Assembly: GCA_934271275.1 (NCBI GenBank)
Contig: CAKQRD010000013.1
Span: 1 to 49,415, forward strand
Direction of reading: 5' to 3'
Length of the DNA: 49,415 nucleotides
From: an uncultured Clostridia bacterium
GTDB lineage: Bacteria; Bacillota; Clostridia; Christensenellales; Borkfalkiaceae
Part shown: one piece after another, positions 25,164 to 34,737 of the stretch
How the letters are laid out: each line of letters starts with the position of its first letter
How positions within the stretch are numbered: the first letter of the stretch is position 1
Position numbers and translations under genes: made by a program
The notes under the pieces: model-generated
What the model was told of the DNA's origin: nothing
Database searches by the model: none
The model's input: only the letters and a program-made list of their open reading frames with translations

Positions 25164-25592
25164 TCAAATTCTCGAAATGTCTTCCGACGAAAGAGTTATA
25201 ACGCCCTCTTCCGTAAAAATTTCGTCGGCTTTCTGCATATCGGAAGCTTTTAAAACGACGTAAGCAGCCGCGCCCTCTATCGACAGCGCGTACATATACT
25301 CAACGTTTATCCCGCCTTTCGAAAGCATTCCGAGCAGACCTTGCAGACTGCCCGATTTATGCGGAATTTTTATAACGAGTACGTCCGACAGCATAGAAGA
25401 AAAGCCTTCCGCCGAAAGTCTTTCTCTGCCCTCCGCGGGATTGCTCACGATAAGGCGCAAAAGCCCGTATTCCATAGTGTCCGCAAGGCTCAGAGACAGA
25501 ATATTTACGCCGTTCTTTTTCAAAACGTCGAGAACCTCTTCAAGTCTTCCCTGACGGTTTTCGATAAAAACAGATAATTGCTTTGCTATCAT
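25164..25592 (-). CDS. Tandem ACT-domain protein of the PaaK/Ior operon
   Basis: A 142-residue protein of two ACT domains (about 3-68 and 72-138), the first opening KQLSVFIENRQGRLEEVLDV and the second VLVIKIPHKSGSLQGLLGML. ACT domains bind amino acids and regulate linked enzymes or genes. Stand-alone tandem-ACT proteins are commonly found beside paaK and iorAB in anaerobes, where sensing of an aromatic or branched amino acid is assumed. It starts 19 bp after the paaK stop. No DNA-binding or catalytic domain is present. Confidence 0.88.
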   Translation of the reverse strand: MIAKQLSVFIENRQGRLEEVLDVLKKNGVNILSLSLADTMEYGLLRLIVSNPAEGRERLSAEGFSSMLSDVLVIKIPHKSGSLQGLLGMLSKGGINVEYMYALSIEGAAAYVVLKASDMQKADEIFTEEGVITLSSEDISRI

Positions 25593-25611
25593 TAACTTTT
25601 CCCCCGCCTTT

Positions 25612-26910
25612 TTAATAAAGCTTTCTTTTGTCTATAACGTGTACGGCTTTTTCTTCGCTTCTCGAAAGCGTCTGCGGCTCGACTATTCTTATTTTAGCGT
25701 TCAAGCCGAGAGCCTGATTTATCGTATGCGCGATTTTCGCCGTGAGGCTTTCCAGCCCCTTTATTTCGTCGGTAAAATATTTTTCGTCGATTTCTACCTG
25801 AATTTCCAAGGTATCGAGATTATTCACCCTGTCTACTATAATCATATAGTGAGGAGTCACTTCTTTTATATCAACCAAAGCGGCTTCTACCTGACTCGGG
25901 AAAACGTTTACCCCGCGGATAATAAGCATATCGTCCGCACGACCTTTGAACTTGCCGATTCTCGCGCTCGTTCTGCCACATTCGCAGGGGCTGTGGTCTA
26001 TCGTCGTAATATCCTTCGTCCTGTAACGAATAAGCGGTAGCCCCTCTTTCGTGAGGGTTGTAAACACAAGCTCTCCGTACTCGCCGTCTTTTACGGGTTG
26101 CAGAGTTGCCGAATTTATTATTTCGGGATAAAAATGATCCTCGCAAACGTGCAAGCCGTTATGGAAAGAACAGTCGCAGGCAACGCCCGGTCCCATAACC
26201 TCGGAAAGCCCGTAAATATCGTGCGCGGTTATGTGCAGTTTGTCTTCTATTTCCGTGCGCATTTTATCTGTCCACGGTTCTGCCCCGCAAACGGCACGTT
26301 TCAATTTAAGTTCGCCGATTTTTCCTTCGGCTTCGAGAAGCTCCGCTATGTGCAGAAGATACGAAGGCGTGCAGGCAATCGCCGTAACCCCGAAATCCAC
26401 CATCATCGTGGTAAGTTTTTTGGAATTACCCGTACTCATCGGCACGACCATCGCGCCGATTTTTTCCGCGCCGCCGTGCGCCCCGAGTCCGCCCGTAAAA
26501 AGCCCGTACCCGTAGCCTATCTGAATAATGTCGTCCTTTGTAACGCCTGACATCGTCAAGCATCTCGCAACGCATTCCGACCAAATATCGAGATCCCTTC
26601 TCGTATAACCTACGACGGTAGCTTTTCCCGTCGTCCCGCTGGAAGCGTGAACTCTTACGATTTGAGATTTGGGAACGGCGAACAGCCCGAAGGGATAGTT
26701 ATCTCGAAGGTCGTCTTTCGTCGTAAAGGGAAGCTTGGTTATATCTTCGAGTCCTTTAATATCGGAAGGAAGAAGCCCTTTCTCCTGCATTTTCTTGCGA
26801 TAAAATTCGACGTTATGATAAACGTAATCAACGAGTTTGACGAGCCTTGCGCTTTGAAGCACGGTCATTTCGTCGCGCGACATACGTTCTTTCGTTTCGT
26901 TCCAAATCAT
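25612..26910 (-). CDS. paaK: Phenylacetate-CoA ligase family protein
   Basis: A 432-residue adenylate-forming enzyme. The ATP-binding P-loop is HASSGTTGKAT (88-98), the motif IYGLSEVMGPGVA binds the adenylate, and YRTKDITTI and KIRIVEP mark the hinge and C-terminal domain. A CxC-x6-CxC-like set of Cys residues is scattered (CDCS, CECG) near the active site, as in other anaerobic PaaKs. Its start overlaps the iorB stop by four bases (ATGA). In an arylpyruvate fermentation it would convert arylacetyl-CoA to arylacetate with ATP gain, the reverse of the aerobic role. It could also act on indoleacetate or other arylacetates. Confidence 0.9.
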   Translation of the reverse strand: MIWNETKERMSRDEMTVLQSARLVKLVDYVYHNVEFYRKKMQEKGLLPSDIKGLEDITKLPFTTKDDLRDNYPFGLFAVPKSQIVRVHASSGTTGKATVVGYTRRDLDIWSECVARCLTMSGVTKDDIIQIGYGYGLFTGGLGAHGGAEKIGAMVVPMSTGNSKKLTTMMVDFGVTAIACTPSYLLHIAELLEAEGKIGELKLKRAVCGAEPWTDKMRTEIEDKLHITAHDIYGLSEVMGPGVACDCSFHNGLHVCEDHFYPEIINSATLQPVKDGEYGELVFTTLTKEGLPLIRYRTKDITTIDHSPCECGRTSARIGKFKGRADDMLIIRGVNVFPSQVEAALVDIKEVTPHYMIIVDRVNNLDTLEIQVEIDEKYFTDEIKGLESLTAKIAHTINQALGLNAKIRIVEPQTLSRSEEKAVHVIDKRKLY

Positions 26911-27482
26911 ATTTTCTCTCCGTAGCCCAGCAAAAACGCCTTTTCGTTGATTTCAACGGTTTTAGACGGAACGGTTTCTTTAAGAACCTCTATCCAGCTT
27001 TCCTTATCGAAGCCTATCGTCCTCGCCGCCGCGCCGAGAACCGCGGAATTGAGAACCTTGCTGTTCCCGAGCCTTTTCGCGACGGAAAGCCCGTCAACCG
27101 CGTAAACCTCGTGTTTATCCTTCAGCCGTTCGACAACGTTTTCGGGATATTCCGCCGCACCGATAACGACCGTCATAGGATCGATCCTGCAATCGTTTAC
27201 TATGATTACGCCGTTTTTTTTCAGAAAATGCGCGTATCTCATCGCTTCCGCAAGCTCGAAAGAAATCAGTATATCTGCGTCCCCCTCTTCTACTATCGGT
27301 TCATAAACCTTTTCGCCGAAGCGGATAAACGTAACGACGCTTCCGCCGCGCTGCGCCATACCGTGAACTTCCGAAAGCTTTACGTCAAAGCCTTCTTTCA
27401 AGGCGGTTTTTCCTATTATCCTGCTCGTCAACAGCGTACCCTGTCCGCCGACGCCTACGACCATAACGTTTGCGTTTTTCAT
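26907..27482 (-). CDS. iorB: Indolepyruvate:ferredoxin oxidoreductase, beta subunit
   Basis: A 191-residue subunit matching the gamma-type domain of pyruvate:ferredoxin oxidoreductases: MVVGVGGQGTLLTSRIIGKTA at the start and EVHGMAQRGGSVVTFIRFGE, the family signature. With IorA it oxidatively decarboxylates aryl-2-oxo acids to arylacetyl-CoA, reducing ferredoxin. It begins one base after the iorA stop and overlaps paaK by four bases, so the three are made in a fixed ratio. Confidence 0.95.
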   Translation of the reverse strand: MKNANVMVVGVGGQGTLLTSRIIGKTALKEGFDVKLSEVHGMAQRGGSVVTFIRFGEKVYEPIVEEGDADILISFELAEAMRYAHFLKKNGVIIVNDCRIDPMTVVIGAAEYPENVVERLKDKHEVYAVDGLSVAKRLGNSKVLNSAVLGAAARTIGFDKESWIEVLKETVPSKTVEINEKAFLLGYGEKI

Positions 27483-27483
27483 A

Positions 27484-29223
27484 TTATCTTTCCGCCTTTT
27501 CTATCGCACCGAACTTACAGCGGCTCTCGCAAAGCCCGCACCCGTTGCACATAGTATCGTTAATAGTTATCGTACCGTCCTTACTCTTCGTCATCGCGGG
27601 ACAGCCTATTTTCATACACGCGCCGCATTTTCTGCATTTTTCCGCGTTCACACTGCAAACATAGAGAAACTTTAAGCCTTTCAGAAGCGCGCAGGGGGCT
27701 TTCGCTATAATAACGGTAAGCTCGTCTGAAGCGACGCTTTCCTTTATGGTTTTTTCAAGCTCTTCCACGGCGAAAGAATTTATCGTATAAACATTCGGCA
27801 CGCCTATCGCGCGGCAAAGATTTTCGAGATCTATCGCATAAGTCTCTTCGCCTTTAAGCGTTTTACCCGTCGCGGCGTGATCCTGATGCCCCGTCATTCC
27901 GGTGGTGCGGTTATCGAGTATCATAACCGTGCCGGTCGACTTGTTATATACCATATTTATAAGGGAATTTACACCCGTATGTAAAAAGGTGGAATCGCCT
28001 ATCACGGCAACCCAATTCTTTATATAATCTTTACCCTTCGCTTTTTCTATACCGTGCAGAACGGATATACTCGCGCCCATACAAAGCGAGGTATCGACGA
28101 CTGCAAGCGGTGCGACCGCGCCGAGCGTATAGCAGCCTATATCTCCCGCCGCGTGAATTTTCAGCTTGTTAAGCGTTGCAAAAACGCTTCTGTGCGGACA
28201 GCCGGGGCAAAGAATCGGCGGGCGCGCGGGTACTTGTTCCGCGGGGAACTCCTCGTCGTCCTTGCCGTATAAAACCCTTCGCAAAAGATTCGCGGAATAT
28301 TCGCCCTGACGGGTGAAATTCTCTTTTCCCTTTACCTCTATTCCTAACGCGCGAACCTGTTCTTCTATAACGGGTTCAAGCTCCTCGAAAACGTATAAAA
28401 CGTCAACGTTTTCGGCAAATTCTTTTATAAGTCTTTCGGGAAGAGGATTGATTATGCCAAGCTTTAAAACGCTCGCTTCGGGGCAAGCCTCTTTAACGTA
28501 TTGATAAGGTATTCCCGACGTTATAAATCCTATCCTTCTGTCGTTATATTCGACTTTGTTAATCGGAAAATCGGAAGCGTCCTCCGCCATTTTCTTTTCC
28601 CGCGCTTCGACGACGACGTGTCTGCCGATTGCGGAAGAAGGCATCATAACGTATTTTTTAATATTCTTTTCATGCGGCCTATCTTCGGGAACGACGCGCT
28701 CCTCAAGCTCCACAAGGCTTTGCGAATGAGAAAGCTTCGTCGTCGTATGAAGAATTACGGGAGTATCGTATTTTTCCGAAAGCTCGTACGCGAATTTTAT
28801 AAAATCTTTCGCTTCCCCGCTGTCCGAAGGCTCTAAAAGCGGAACGTGCGCTGAACGCGCAATCATTCTCGTGTCCTGCTCGTTCTGCGAACTCGCAAGC
28901 CCCGGATCGTCGGCAACGACCAAGACCGCGCCCCCGCCGACTCCCGTATAAGAGAACGTGTACAAAGGATCGCTCGCAACGTTTAACCCGACGTGTTTCA
29001 TGCAAGCAAGGCTTCTGACTCCCGAATAAGAAGCTCCTACCGCCACTTCCGCGGCGACCTTTTCGTTCGGCGACCATTCGGCATAAACTTCGGGATATTT
29101 CGCAAGAAATTCGCTTATTTCGGTACTCGGCGTTCCAGGATACGCGGCGGAAACCTTTACCCCCGCTTCGTATGCGCCCCTTGCTATCGCCTCGTTGCCG
29201 AGCATCAATCTTTTCTCGTTCAT
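27484..29223 (-). CDS. iorA: Indolepyruvate:ferredoxin oxidoreductase, alpha subunit
   Basis: A 579-residue subunit that uses thiamine pyrophosphate and iron-sulfur clusters to convert indolepyruvate or phenylpyruvate, CoA and oxidised ferredoxin to the arylacetyl-CoA. The N-terminal pyrimidine-binding part has SAAYPGTPSTEISEFL; the TPP/Mg region has GDIGCYTLG and later GDSTFLHTGVNSLINMVYN with the downstream Asn; and two 4Fe-4S ferredoxin motifs close the protein, with Cys530-533-536-541 and Cys559-562-565-569. The start has GAGGAAAA. A 93-bp gap separates it from purB; a weak internal promoter (TTGACG then TGTAAA) is possible there. Being oxygen-sensitive, it supports an anaerobic lifestyle. 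Confidence 0.95.
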   Translation of the reverse strand: MNEKRLMLGNEAIARGAYEAGVKVSAAYPGTPSTEISEFLAKYPEVYAEWSPNEKVAAEVAVGASYSGVRSLACMKHVGLNVASDPLYTFSYTGVGGGAVLVVADDPGLASSQNEQDTRMIARSAHVPLLEPSDSGEAKDFIKFAYELSEKYDTPVILHTTTKLSHSQSLVELEERVVPEDRPHEKNIKKYVMMPSSAIGRHVVVEAREKKMAEDASDFPINKVEYNDRRIGFITSGIPYQYVKEACPEASVLKLGIINPLPERLIKEFAENVDVLYVFEELEPVIEEQVRALGIEVKGKENFTRQGEYSANLLRRVLYGKDDEEFPAEQVPARPPILCPGCPHRSVFATLNKLKIHAAGDIGCYTLGAVAPLAVVDTSLCMGASISVLHGIEKAKGKDYIKNWVAVIGDSTFLHTGVNSLINMVYNKSTGTVMILDNRTTGMTGHQDHAATGKTLKGEETYAIDLENLCRAIGVPNVYTINSFAVEELEKTIKESVASDELTVIIAKAPCALLKGLKFLYVCSVNAEKCRKCGACMKIGCPAMTKSKDGTITINDTMCNGCGLCESRCKFGAIEKAER

Positions 29224-29316
29224 ATTTTTCCTCTGTATGCCGTTTTTCGTTCGATTATGCGAGACATAGTCGTATCTGAATTCGTTAGTGCTTTACAAAT
29301 GTTTCAATAACATGCG

Positions 29317-30747
29317 TCAAACACTTATCGCTTCTTTTAAGCCGAGCAGATTTTTGTGCTTAATAAGTATAGGCTCGACCTCGTTTTCTATATATTCGGT
29401 CACTTGCGAAGCCGCTCTGCCCGTAAACTCTTTCGGATCGAGCATATCCTCTAACCTATCTTTAACGGCGGCAAACGCTTCGTCCGATTTTATCAATTCT
29501 ATAAGATTATTTTCCTTTCCGAGTTCTTTAACGTTCCTGCCCGCTTCCATAGAAAGCACGCGTATGCGCTCGTGCAACTCCTGCCTGTCGCCGCCCGCCT
29601 TAACGCATTCCATAATAACGTTCTCGGTAGCCATAAACGGCAGTTCCGCCGCAACGCGCTTTTCAATCACTTTTTCGTATACGACGAGGTTTTCGGAAAC
29701 GTTCATATAGAGCTTTAACAGCCCGTCGGTTGCGAGAAATGCTTGCGCTAAAACGATGCGCTTGTTTGCGGAATCGTCCAAAGTTCTTTCAAACCATTGC
29801 GTGGAAGCGGTCATCGCCGCATTAAGCGGCAAAGTCTGAACGAACCTCGCAAGCGAACAAAGTCTTTCGGAACGCATAGGATTTCTCTTATACGCCATCG
29901 CGGAAGAACCTATCTGACTCTTTTCAAACGGCTCTTCGATTTCCTTAAAGCTCTGCAAAATTCGTATATCGTTTGCGAATCTGTACCCGCTCTGCGCAAT
30001 CGCGGACAAAACGGACAAAACGTTGTAATCGAATTTTCTGGGATAGGTCTGCCCCGTCACTCCGTACACGGCGGAATACCCCATTTTATTAACTACTTTG
30101 CGTTCGAGTTCTTTGACCTTTTCTTCGTCACCGCAAAATAAATCCATAAAGCTCGCCTGCGTGCCGGTCGTACCTTTTACGCCGCGAAGCTTAACGCTTT
30201 TTTTCAAATTCATCAAAAGCTCGTAGTCCATAACGAGATCCTGAAGCCACAGCGCGGCACGTTTTCCGACAGTCGTAAGCTGCGCCGGCTGTAAATGCGT
30301 GTAGCCCAAAGTCGGCAAATCTTTGTATTTAAGCGCGAACCGTTTGAGATTATCCATCACGTTCACGAGCTTTTTGAGAATTATGCTCAAAGCCCTGTCC
30401 AACACGATTATTTCCGCGTTATCGGTGACGAAACAGCTTGTTGCGCCGAGATGAATTATCCCTTTCGCGCTCACCGCCTGCTCGCCGTAAGCCTTAACGT
30501 GAGCCATAACGTCGTGCCGAACCTCGCTCTCTATCTCCGCCTCGCGGTCGAAATTTATATCGTCGGCATAAAGTTTAAGTTCTTTAATCTGCTCTTCGGT
30601 AATATCGAGACCAAGCTCTTTTTCGCTCTCCGCAAGAGCAATCCAAAGCCTGCGCCAAAGCCCGTATTTAACGTTATCCGAAAAATTTTCCGCCATCTCC
30701 TTGGAAGCGTATCTCGTAATCAAGGGATTTTCGTAAATCTCGTGCAT
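29317..30747 (-). CDS. purB: Adenylosuccinate lyase
   Basis: A 476-residue fumarase/aspartase-superfamily enzyme acting twice in purine synthesis (SAICAR to AICAR, adenylosuccinate to AMP). The superfamily signature GSSAMAYKRNPMRSE is at about 285-299, the N-terminal substrate loop GATSCFVTDNAEIIVLD and TLGYTHLQPAQLTTVGKR (general-acid His) are intact, and the C-terminal ADSL domain is present. SD GGGAGGT is ideal. It is the first gene of the transcript leading into iorA. The pairing with aromatic fermentation genes looks accidental. Confidence 0.95.
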   Translation of the reverse strand: MHEIYENPLITRYASKEMAENFSDNVKYGLWRRLWIALAESEKELGLDITEEQIKELKLYADDINFDREAEIESEVRHDVMAHVKAYGEQAVSAKGIIHLGATSCFVTDNAEIIVLDRALSIILKKLVNVMDNLKRFALKYKDLPTLGYTHLQPAQLTTVGKRAALWLQDLVMDYELLMNLKKSVKLRGVKGTTGTQASFMDLFCGDEEKVKELERKVVNKMGYSAVYGVTGQTYPRKFDYNVLSVLSAIAQSGYRFANDIRILQSFKEIEEPFEKSQIGSSAMAYKRNPMRSERLCSLARFVQTLPLNAAMTASTQWFERTLDDSANKRIVLAQAFLATDGLLKLYMNVSENLVVYEKVIEKRVAAELPFMATENVIMECVKAGGDRQELHERIRVLSMEAGRNVKELGKENNLIELIKSDEAFAAVKDRLEDMLDPKEFTGRAASQVTEYIENEVEPILIKHKNLLGLKEAISV

Positions 30748-31157
30748 AATACCTCCCGAAAAGCGGCTTTATTCGCGATGAAAACCGCCGCGCAAATTTC
30801 ATACTTTAATATTTTATCACTTTAACGTAATTTTGTAAATTACATAAACGATTTTTTTTGTAAAATTGCAAATTTTTTCTAAAAAATTACAGAAAAGAAC
30901 GCCGCCGGCATAAAACCGCGGCTTTTAAACAATGAAAATTATAAAAATCAATCGACTTTAAGGGCAATCAAGCAGAAACCCGTTTTCTCTTCCTTTCCTT
31001 CAACATTACGCTGAATTTCTTTTGAATATAAAACTTCGATACAATAACCAAGAATACCAAACCGTAAGTCAAGCGGGAAAATATCGGGAAACGCGCACAA
31101 CCGAAGCTTTTCGCGCCTCTCGTTATACTCAAAAGACACGATAATTTCAAAATATAT
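30748..31157. other. Intergenic region between purB and the secreted-protein gene, no confident gene
   Basis: Apart from the purB promoter this 400-bp stretch holds only AT-rich sequence and a weak hairpin (30901-30922, CCGCGG/CCGGCGG-like, followed by GTTCTTTTCTG on the minus strand). A 63-codon frame at 30948-31139 on the minus strand starts with GTG, has no SD site and lies directly behind a terminator; another frame overlaps it. Composition does not favour either. It may be a decayed gene. Confidence 0.4.
30811..30839 (-). promoter_or_regulatory. purB promoter
   Basis: On the minus strand TTTACA (30839-30834), a 17-bp spacer and TAAAAT (30816-30811), followed by a leader of about 55 nt. 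Confidence 0.6.
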
Positions 31158-31196
31158 AAAACCGAGACCACGTCAAATCGACGAAATCTCGGTTTT
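31158..31196 (-). terminator. Terminator at the end of the glycan locus
   Basis: AAAACCGAGA and TCTCGGTTTT form a 10-bp stem with an inner CGTC/GACG helix. Reading the minus strand it lies 87 bp after the stop of the 1146-residue gene; its T-run is interrupted (TTTTATATATTTTG). Confidence 0.65.
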
Positions 31197-31282
31197 TAAC
31201 ATTTTTACGGCTATTTTTTAATCGCTTTTTTGAATTTTATAAACAAGCCGATAAACGATTATTAAATGCGGATACGTCGTTT

Positions 31283-34200
31283 TCACCCTCTTACCGCTAC
31301 GAACACACCCTCGCCCGCTTCGATTTCTATCGTGACGGCTCCGTTAACGATATTTTTCACGACTTTTTCGCCACTATCTCCGTACACGAGAACGTACGCG
31401 CCGCCCGACAGCTTCAACGTAACCGTACACTTTGCTCCGTTCGTCGGGTCGGAATAATTAGTTATCATATATCCGTCTCCGTATTCGCCCGAATAATAGC
31501 CGCAAAGCGCGTTTTCCGTCGCGGAAAAAGACGTAAGCTTGCCGCGCGCGTTATCCGCAAGCGTGGTTTCCCCGCCAAGCTTTGATAGCGCGTCGTTTCC
31601 GCTTTTAGCAAAGAACGAAAGCCCCTGCCACTCGTACGCACCGAGAACCTTTGCAAGCTGTAAATATTTTTGGTTGGCGACCTTAACAGCCTCGTACGCC
31701 GCTTCGTTCCCCGCAAAACCCTCTATATTCCACGTTCCGCCTATGGCGTTTCCGTATCCGAAATACTCGAAAAGCTCCGCGCCGACAGCCATTCCCGTCA
31801 AAAGTTGAAAGGAAATTTCTTTATACGACGTCGGAAGATTATATTCTTCGTTCTCGGCAAACGACTGAATACACATACCCATCGTAACGCTATGCCCCAA
31901 ATCGTTCAGCGATTTAACAACGTTCGCGATATGCAGGAGGTCCTTTATGTAAACGCCCTTGTCGAACGCCTTCGTACTTCTACCGAAGGGATAACAATCC
32001 ACGCACAGAGTTTTTTTGCCGTTTACTTTTGTAAGCACCTCGTCTATATAGCGTCTAACGTATTCCTCCCACGAATAATAAGTCGTCGTGATACTCGTAA
32101 TCCCCTGCCATTTTACGCCGAAATTCGTTTTATCGGCATAGCTCGGAAAAAGATTTATATGGAAAAGCTTTTCAGTCGCCGCGTAGTTCGCGTTAAAAAA
32201 TTCGACGAGCGCGGTAAGCGCGGAAAATTCTTCCGCGGTAGGTTCGTCGTTGAAATAGAAGCCGGAAACGCCTTCCGCCCACGGTTCGTTGAATTCCCCA
32301 GAAATATTATCGAAAAAATTTCCGCCGTCGGTCTGGTTTCTGATATAAATCTTAACTCCTGCGTCTTTAAGCGTGGAGATCGCGTTTTTAAGGCTTTCGG
32401 TCACGACAAGTCTGCCTTCCGCCACCGCATCGGAAAGCTCCGCCGCGTCGAACGTAAGGTTAAAATCCGTAAACCCCGCCGCAAGATATTTGCTAAGCTC
32501 TTCTTCCGAAAACACGGAGGGAGAAAGATCGGTGAAAACTATAAATCTCCCGTTAGAAGAAATGGAATCCGTAATCGGATTCCATTTACCTGCTTCGCTG
32601 TCAAACCTGAACGCTACGTCGCTCGCAAAAGTAATTTCAAGACGTTTGCCGTTATGCTCGACAACGAGCTTCGCGCCTTTCTTTATCGTTATCGCCTGTG
32701 CCGTATAAGCTTTAAGCCCCGATATGCTTATTTTGTTATTACCCTCGACGCCGCTTACGTTTTCGTAATAAATCACGGTTAAGCCCGTTATCGCATTGCC
32801 GCTTTCGTCTGTCACGGTAAAGCCGTTTGTATTCGCGCTCACGCCGCTTTCGTTACCTATGCCGTACGAAGGAAGATGTATCTGCAAGGTATCGTCGTTC
32901 GACCAGTCTTTGTTCGCTTCCGAATAATCGACTGTAGCACGCGTAATTTCGCACCATTTTCCGTCAACCCACTCGGCTGTCCAGTCGTTACTTATGCGGT
33001 AAGCGTTTCTGTCCTCGTAAAATACCGAACCCGCTTTGATTTCTACGGGATAGTCGGTCGAAAAACCGCCCGTTTCCGCACCCGTTCCGCCGTGATAGCC
33101 AAGGTCGAGAATGTTTGTCGGAGAAGCGTGATACCAGACGTTCGGGGTAATTTCCGCGCCATTCTGATAAATACCTTTATATTGCTGGAATTGAACGCTC
33201 GATTTTGTAAAGCCCGCAAAATCCACGTTCTTTATCTGTATTCTCTTTTCCGAATTGTATCCGACGCCGTCAAGTTCGACTTCGCCCAAAAGGTACATCC
33301 AACAGCTGCCGTCTTTTCCGGTATAGACGAAGGATTTATCTTCCGTCGTTCTGTATGCGTTTCTGCCCTCGGTGAAACCCGAACCGGCTTTTATGGTAAG
33401 CACCGTTCCGAGACCGTTTGCCGCCGCGCCGTCAAGCCCGTTAAACATAAGCTTTCCCGCGCCCGAATACCAGTATGCCGACACTCCGGAATAACTATTG
33501 CCGTTTACCGTCGCAACGAAGTTATTAAAGGTAAGATTGCCTTCGGAAATATCCGACATACCCGTCGTTACGACCTGAACGCCGCTTGAGGGCGACCAGT
33601 CTGCCGTAGTCCAGTTTATTTCGTTATAACCCCACCATTGAGAACCCGACCAGACGAACGAACGGTCGGCGGTGATTTTATACGCCGCGTCCGCTTTGAA
33701 AAACACAGAACCCGCCTTAAAAGTGAATACCGCGTTTTCCGTCTGCGGGAATTTGCCATAAAAATGAATTTTACTTTCGTTTCCTTCGGTTATGTTCGTA
33801 ACCTTTACGGTTTTGCCGCCGTACTCTACGACCACGCTTGCGGTATCGACGTACGCGCCGCCCGAAAACGCGTTTTCGTTGAACTCTATCTGAATCATAT
33901 TATTTTCGGGTTGCTGCCAGCTTTGCGTTTTGATGCTGACCTCGGTCACGGGAACGGATTTAACCGTTTTCGTTACCGAAAGCGCGCCGTCGTAGCCGGA
34001 AATATTAACGCTTCCGTCGCCCGTTGCCGTCGCCGTGAGAGAGCTTCCGTTTGCGACTACCGCACCTTCCGCAGAAAGAATCGCGCCGCCCTCCGAAAGC
34101 CAGCCGAGTTGCCGTGAAAGGTCAAGCTCCTGTCCTTCGTACATATACGAGTTTATCGAAGCCTCGACCGATTTACCGATTATTCTGATTATTTCGGCTT

Positions 34201-34723
34201 TTAACGCTTCCGCGCCCTCGCCCGAAACGCCGACGTAACCTTTGTCAGCCACGAACGCTATGCTTCTTTTCGCACTCTTTTCCGAATAAACGTAGCTATC
34301 GCCATCTTTATAATAGCAGACGGCCTGATATTCGAGATTAAAGTTTTCGTCCCTTATTCCGACTATCGCGCCGTTTATTTTGCCGCTACCTTTCTGCGCA
34401 GCCGTAAATACGGTGGAAATCTCCGAAAGAGCCACGCCGCGACTTTCAAAATAGTCGACGTAATTATCGCTTACACCGTCCAGAATGTACGCGGGAACGA
34501 CAATCATTCCCACCTCTTTTTCCGCGAGGGATTCGGGAACGTTTGCCGTGAACCGTATTCCGCTCGTATTATTTTCCTCGGAAGTATCTATTCTTATGCT
34601 CGCGCCGTCGTCAAAGGTTATAGTTTCCTCCGCAAACGCCGCACGCGCCGTGAAAAACACCCCGAGAGCAAGAAACAGAATTGCAAATGCCGCAAAAATC
34701 GGCAGAATAATTTTCTTCTTCAT
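31283..34723 (-). CDS. Large secreted protein: SGIRF-type domain, four beta repeats, C-terminal glycosidase-like module
   Basis: A 1146-residue exported protein. A Sec signal peptide (about 1-31, cut after AFA) is followed by a domain at about 36-195 containing GASIRIDT and SGIRFTANV, then an Ig-like stretch (205-258). Next come four repeats of roughly 110 residues (about 260-370, 371-485, 486-600, 601-716), the first three ending in the pattern IKAGSVF then AY and a Trp-rich turn. Residues 720-1146 form a TIM-barrel-like module: GFYFNDEP (821-828), INLFPSYA, LCVDCYPF and FQLLTGMAVGAELFEYF (972-988), then a small beta domain ending EGVFVAVRG. The module is paralogous to the 479-residue lipoprotein at 43946-45385. 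Function is probably glycan binding and possibly hydrolysis; the family is not recognised. It lies 14 bp after a 37-residue peptide gene under a second copy of the locus promoter element. Confidence 0.75.
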   Translation of the reverse strand: MKKKIILPIFAAFAILFLALGVFFTARAAFAEETITFDDGASIRIDTSEENNTSGIRFTANVPESLAEKEVGMIVVPAYILDGVSDNYVDYFESRGVALSEISTVFTAAQKGSGKINGAIVGIRDENFNLEYQAVCYYKDGDSYVYSEKSAKRSIAFVADKGYVGVSGEGAEALKAEIIRIIGKSVEASINSYMYEGQELDLSRQLGWLSEGGAILSAEGAVVANGSSLTATATGDGSVNISGYDGALSVTKTVKSVPVTEVSIKTQSWQQPENNMIQIEFNENAFSGGAYVDTASVVVEYGGKTVKVTNITEGNESKIHFYGKFPQTENAVFTFKAGSVFFKADAAYKITADRSFVWSGSQWWGYNEINWTTADWSPSSGVQVVTTGMSDISEGNLTFNNFVATVNGNSYSGVSAYWYSGAGKLMFNGLDGAAANGLGTVLTIKAGSGFTEGRNAYRTTEDKSFVYTGKDGSCWMYLLGEVELDGVGYNSEKRIQIKNVDFAGFTKSSVQFQQYKGIYQNGAEITPNVWYHASPTNILDLGYHGGTGAETGGFSTDYPVEIKAGSVFYEDRNAYRISNDWTAEWVDGKWCEITRATVDYSEANKDWSNDDTLQIHLPSYGIGNESGVSANTNGFTVTDESGNAITGLTVIYYENVSGVEGNNKISISGLKAYTAQAITIKKGAKLVVEHNGKRLEITFASDVAFRFDSEAGKWNPITDSISSNGRFIVFTDLSPSVFSEEELSKYLAAGFTDFNLTFDAAELSDAVAEGRLVVTESLKNAISTLKDAGVKIYIRNQTDGGNFFDNISGEFNEPWAEGVSGFYFNDEPTAEEFSALTALVEFFNANYAATEKLFHINLFPSYADKTNFGVKWQGITSITTTYYSWEEYVRRYIDEVLTKVNGKKTLCVDCYPFGRSTKAFDKGVYIKDLLHIANVVKSLNDLGHSVTMGMCIQSFAENEEYNLPTSYKEISFQLLTGMAVGAELFEYFGYGNAIGGTWNIEGFAGNEAAYEAVKVANQKYLQLAKVLGAYEWQGLSFFAKSGNDALSKLGGETTLADNARGKLTSFSATENALCGYYSGEYGDGYMITNYSDPTNGAKCTVTLKLSGGAYVLVYGDSGEKVVKNIVNGAVTIEIEAGEGVFVAVRG

Positions 34724-34737
34724 CTCTCTTCACCCCC

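Noticed and set aside
30948..31171. Two overlapping frames of 63 and 67 codons on the minus strand
   Set aside because: They start with GTG/ATG without SD sites, begin inside or beside a terminator and compete with each other; no domain or signal peptide.
31670..32782. Long plus-strand frame (370 codons) opposite the large secreted-protein gene
   Set aside because: Same reasons: antisense shadow with Arg/Phe-rich composition and no recognisable domain.
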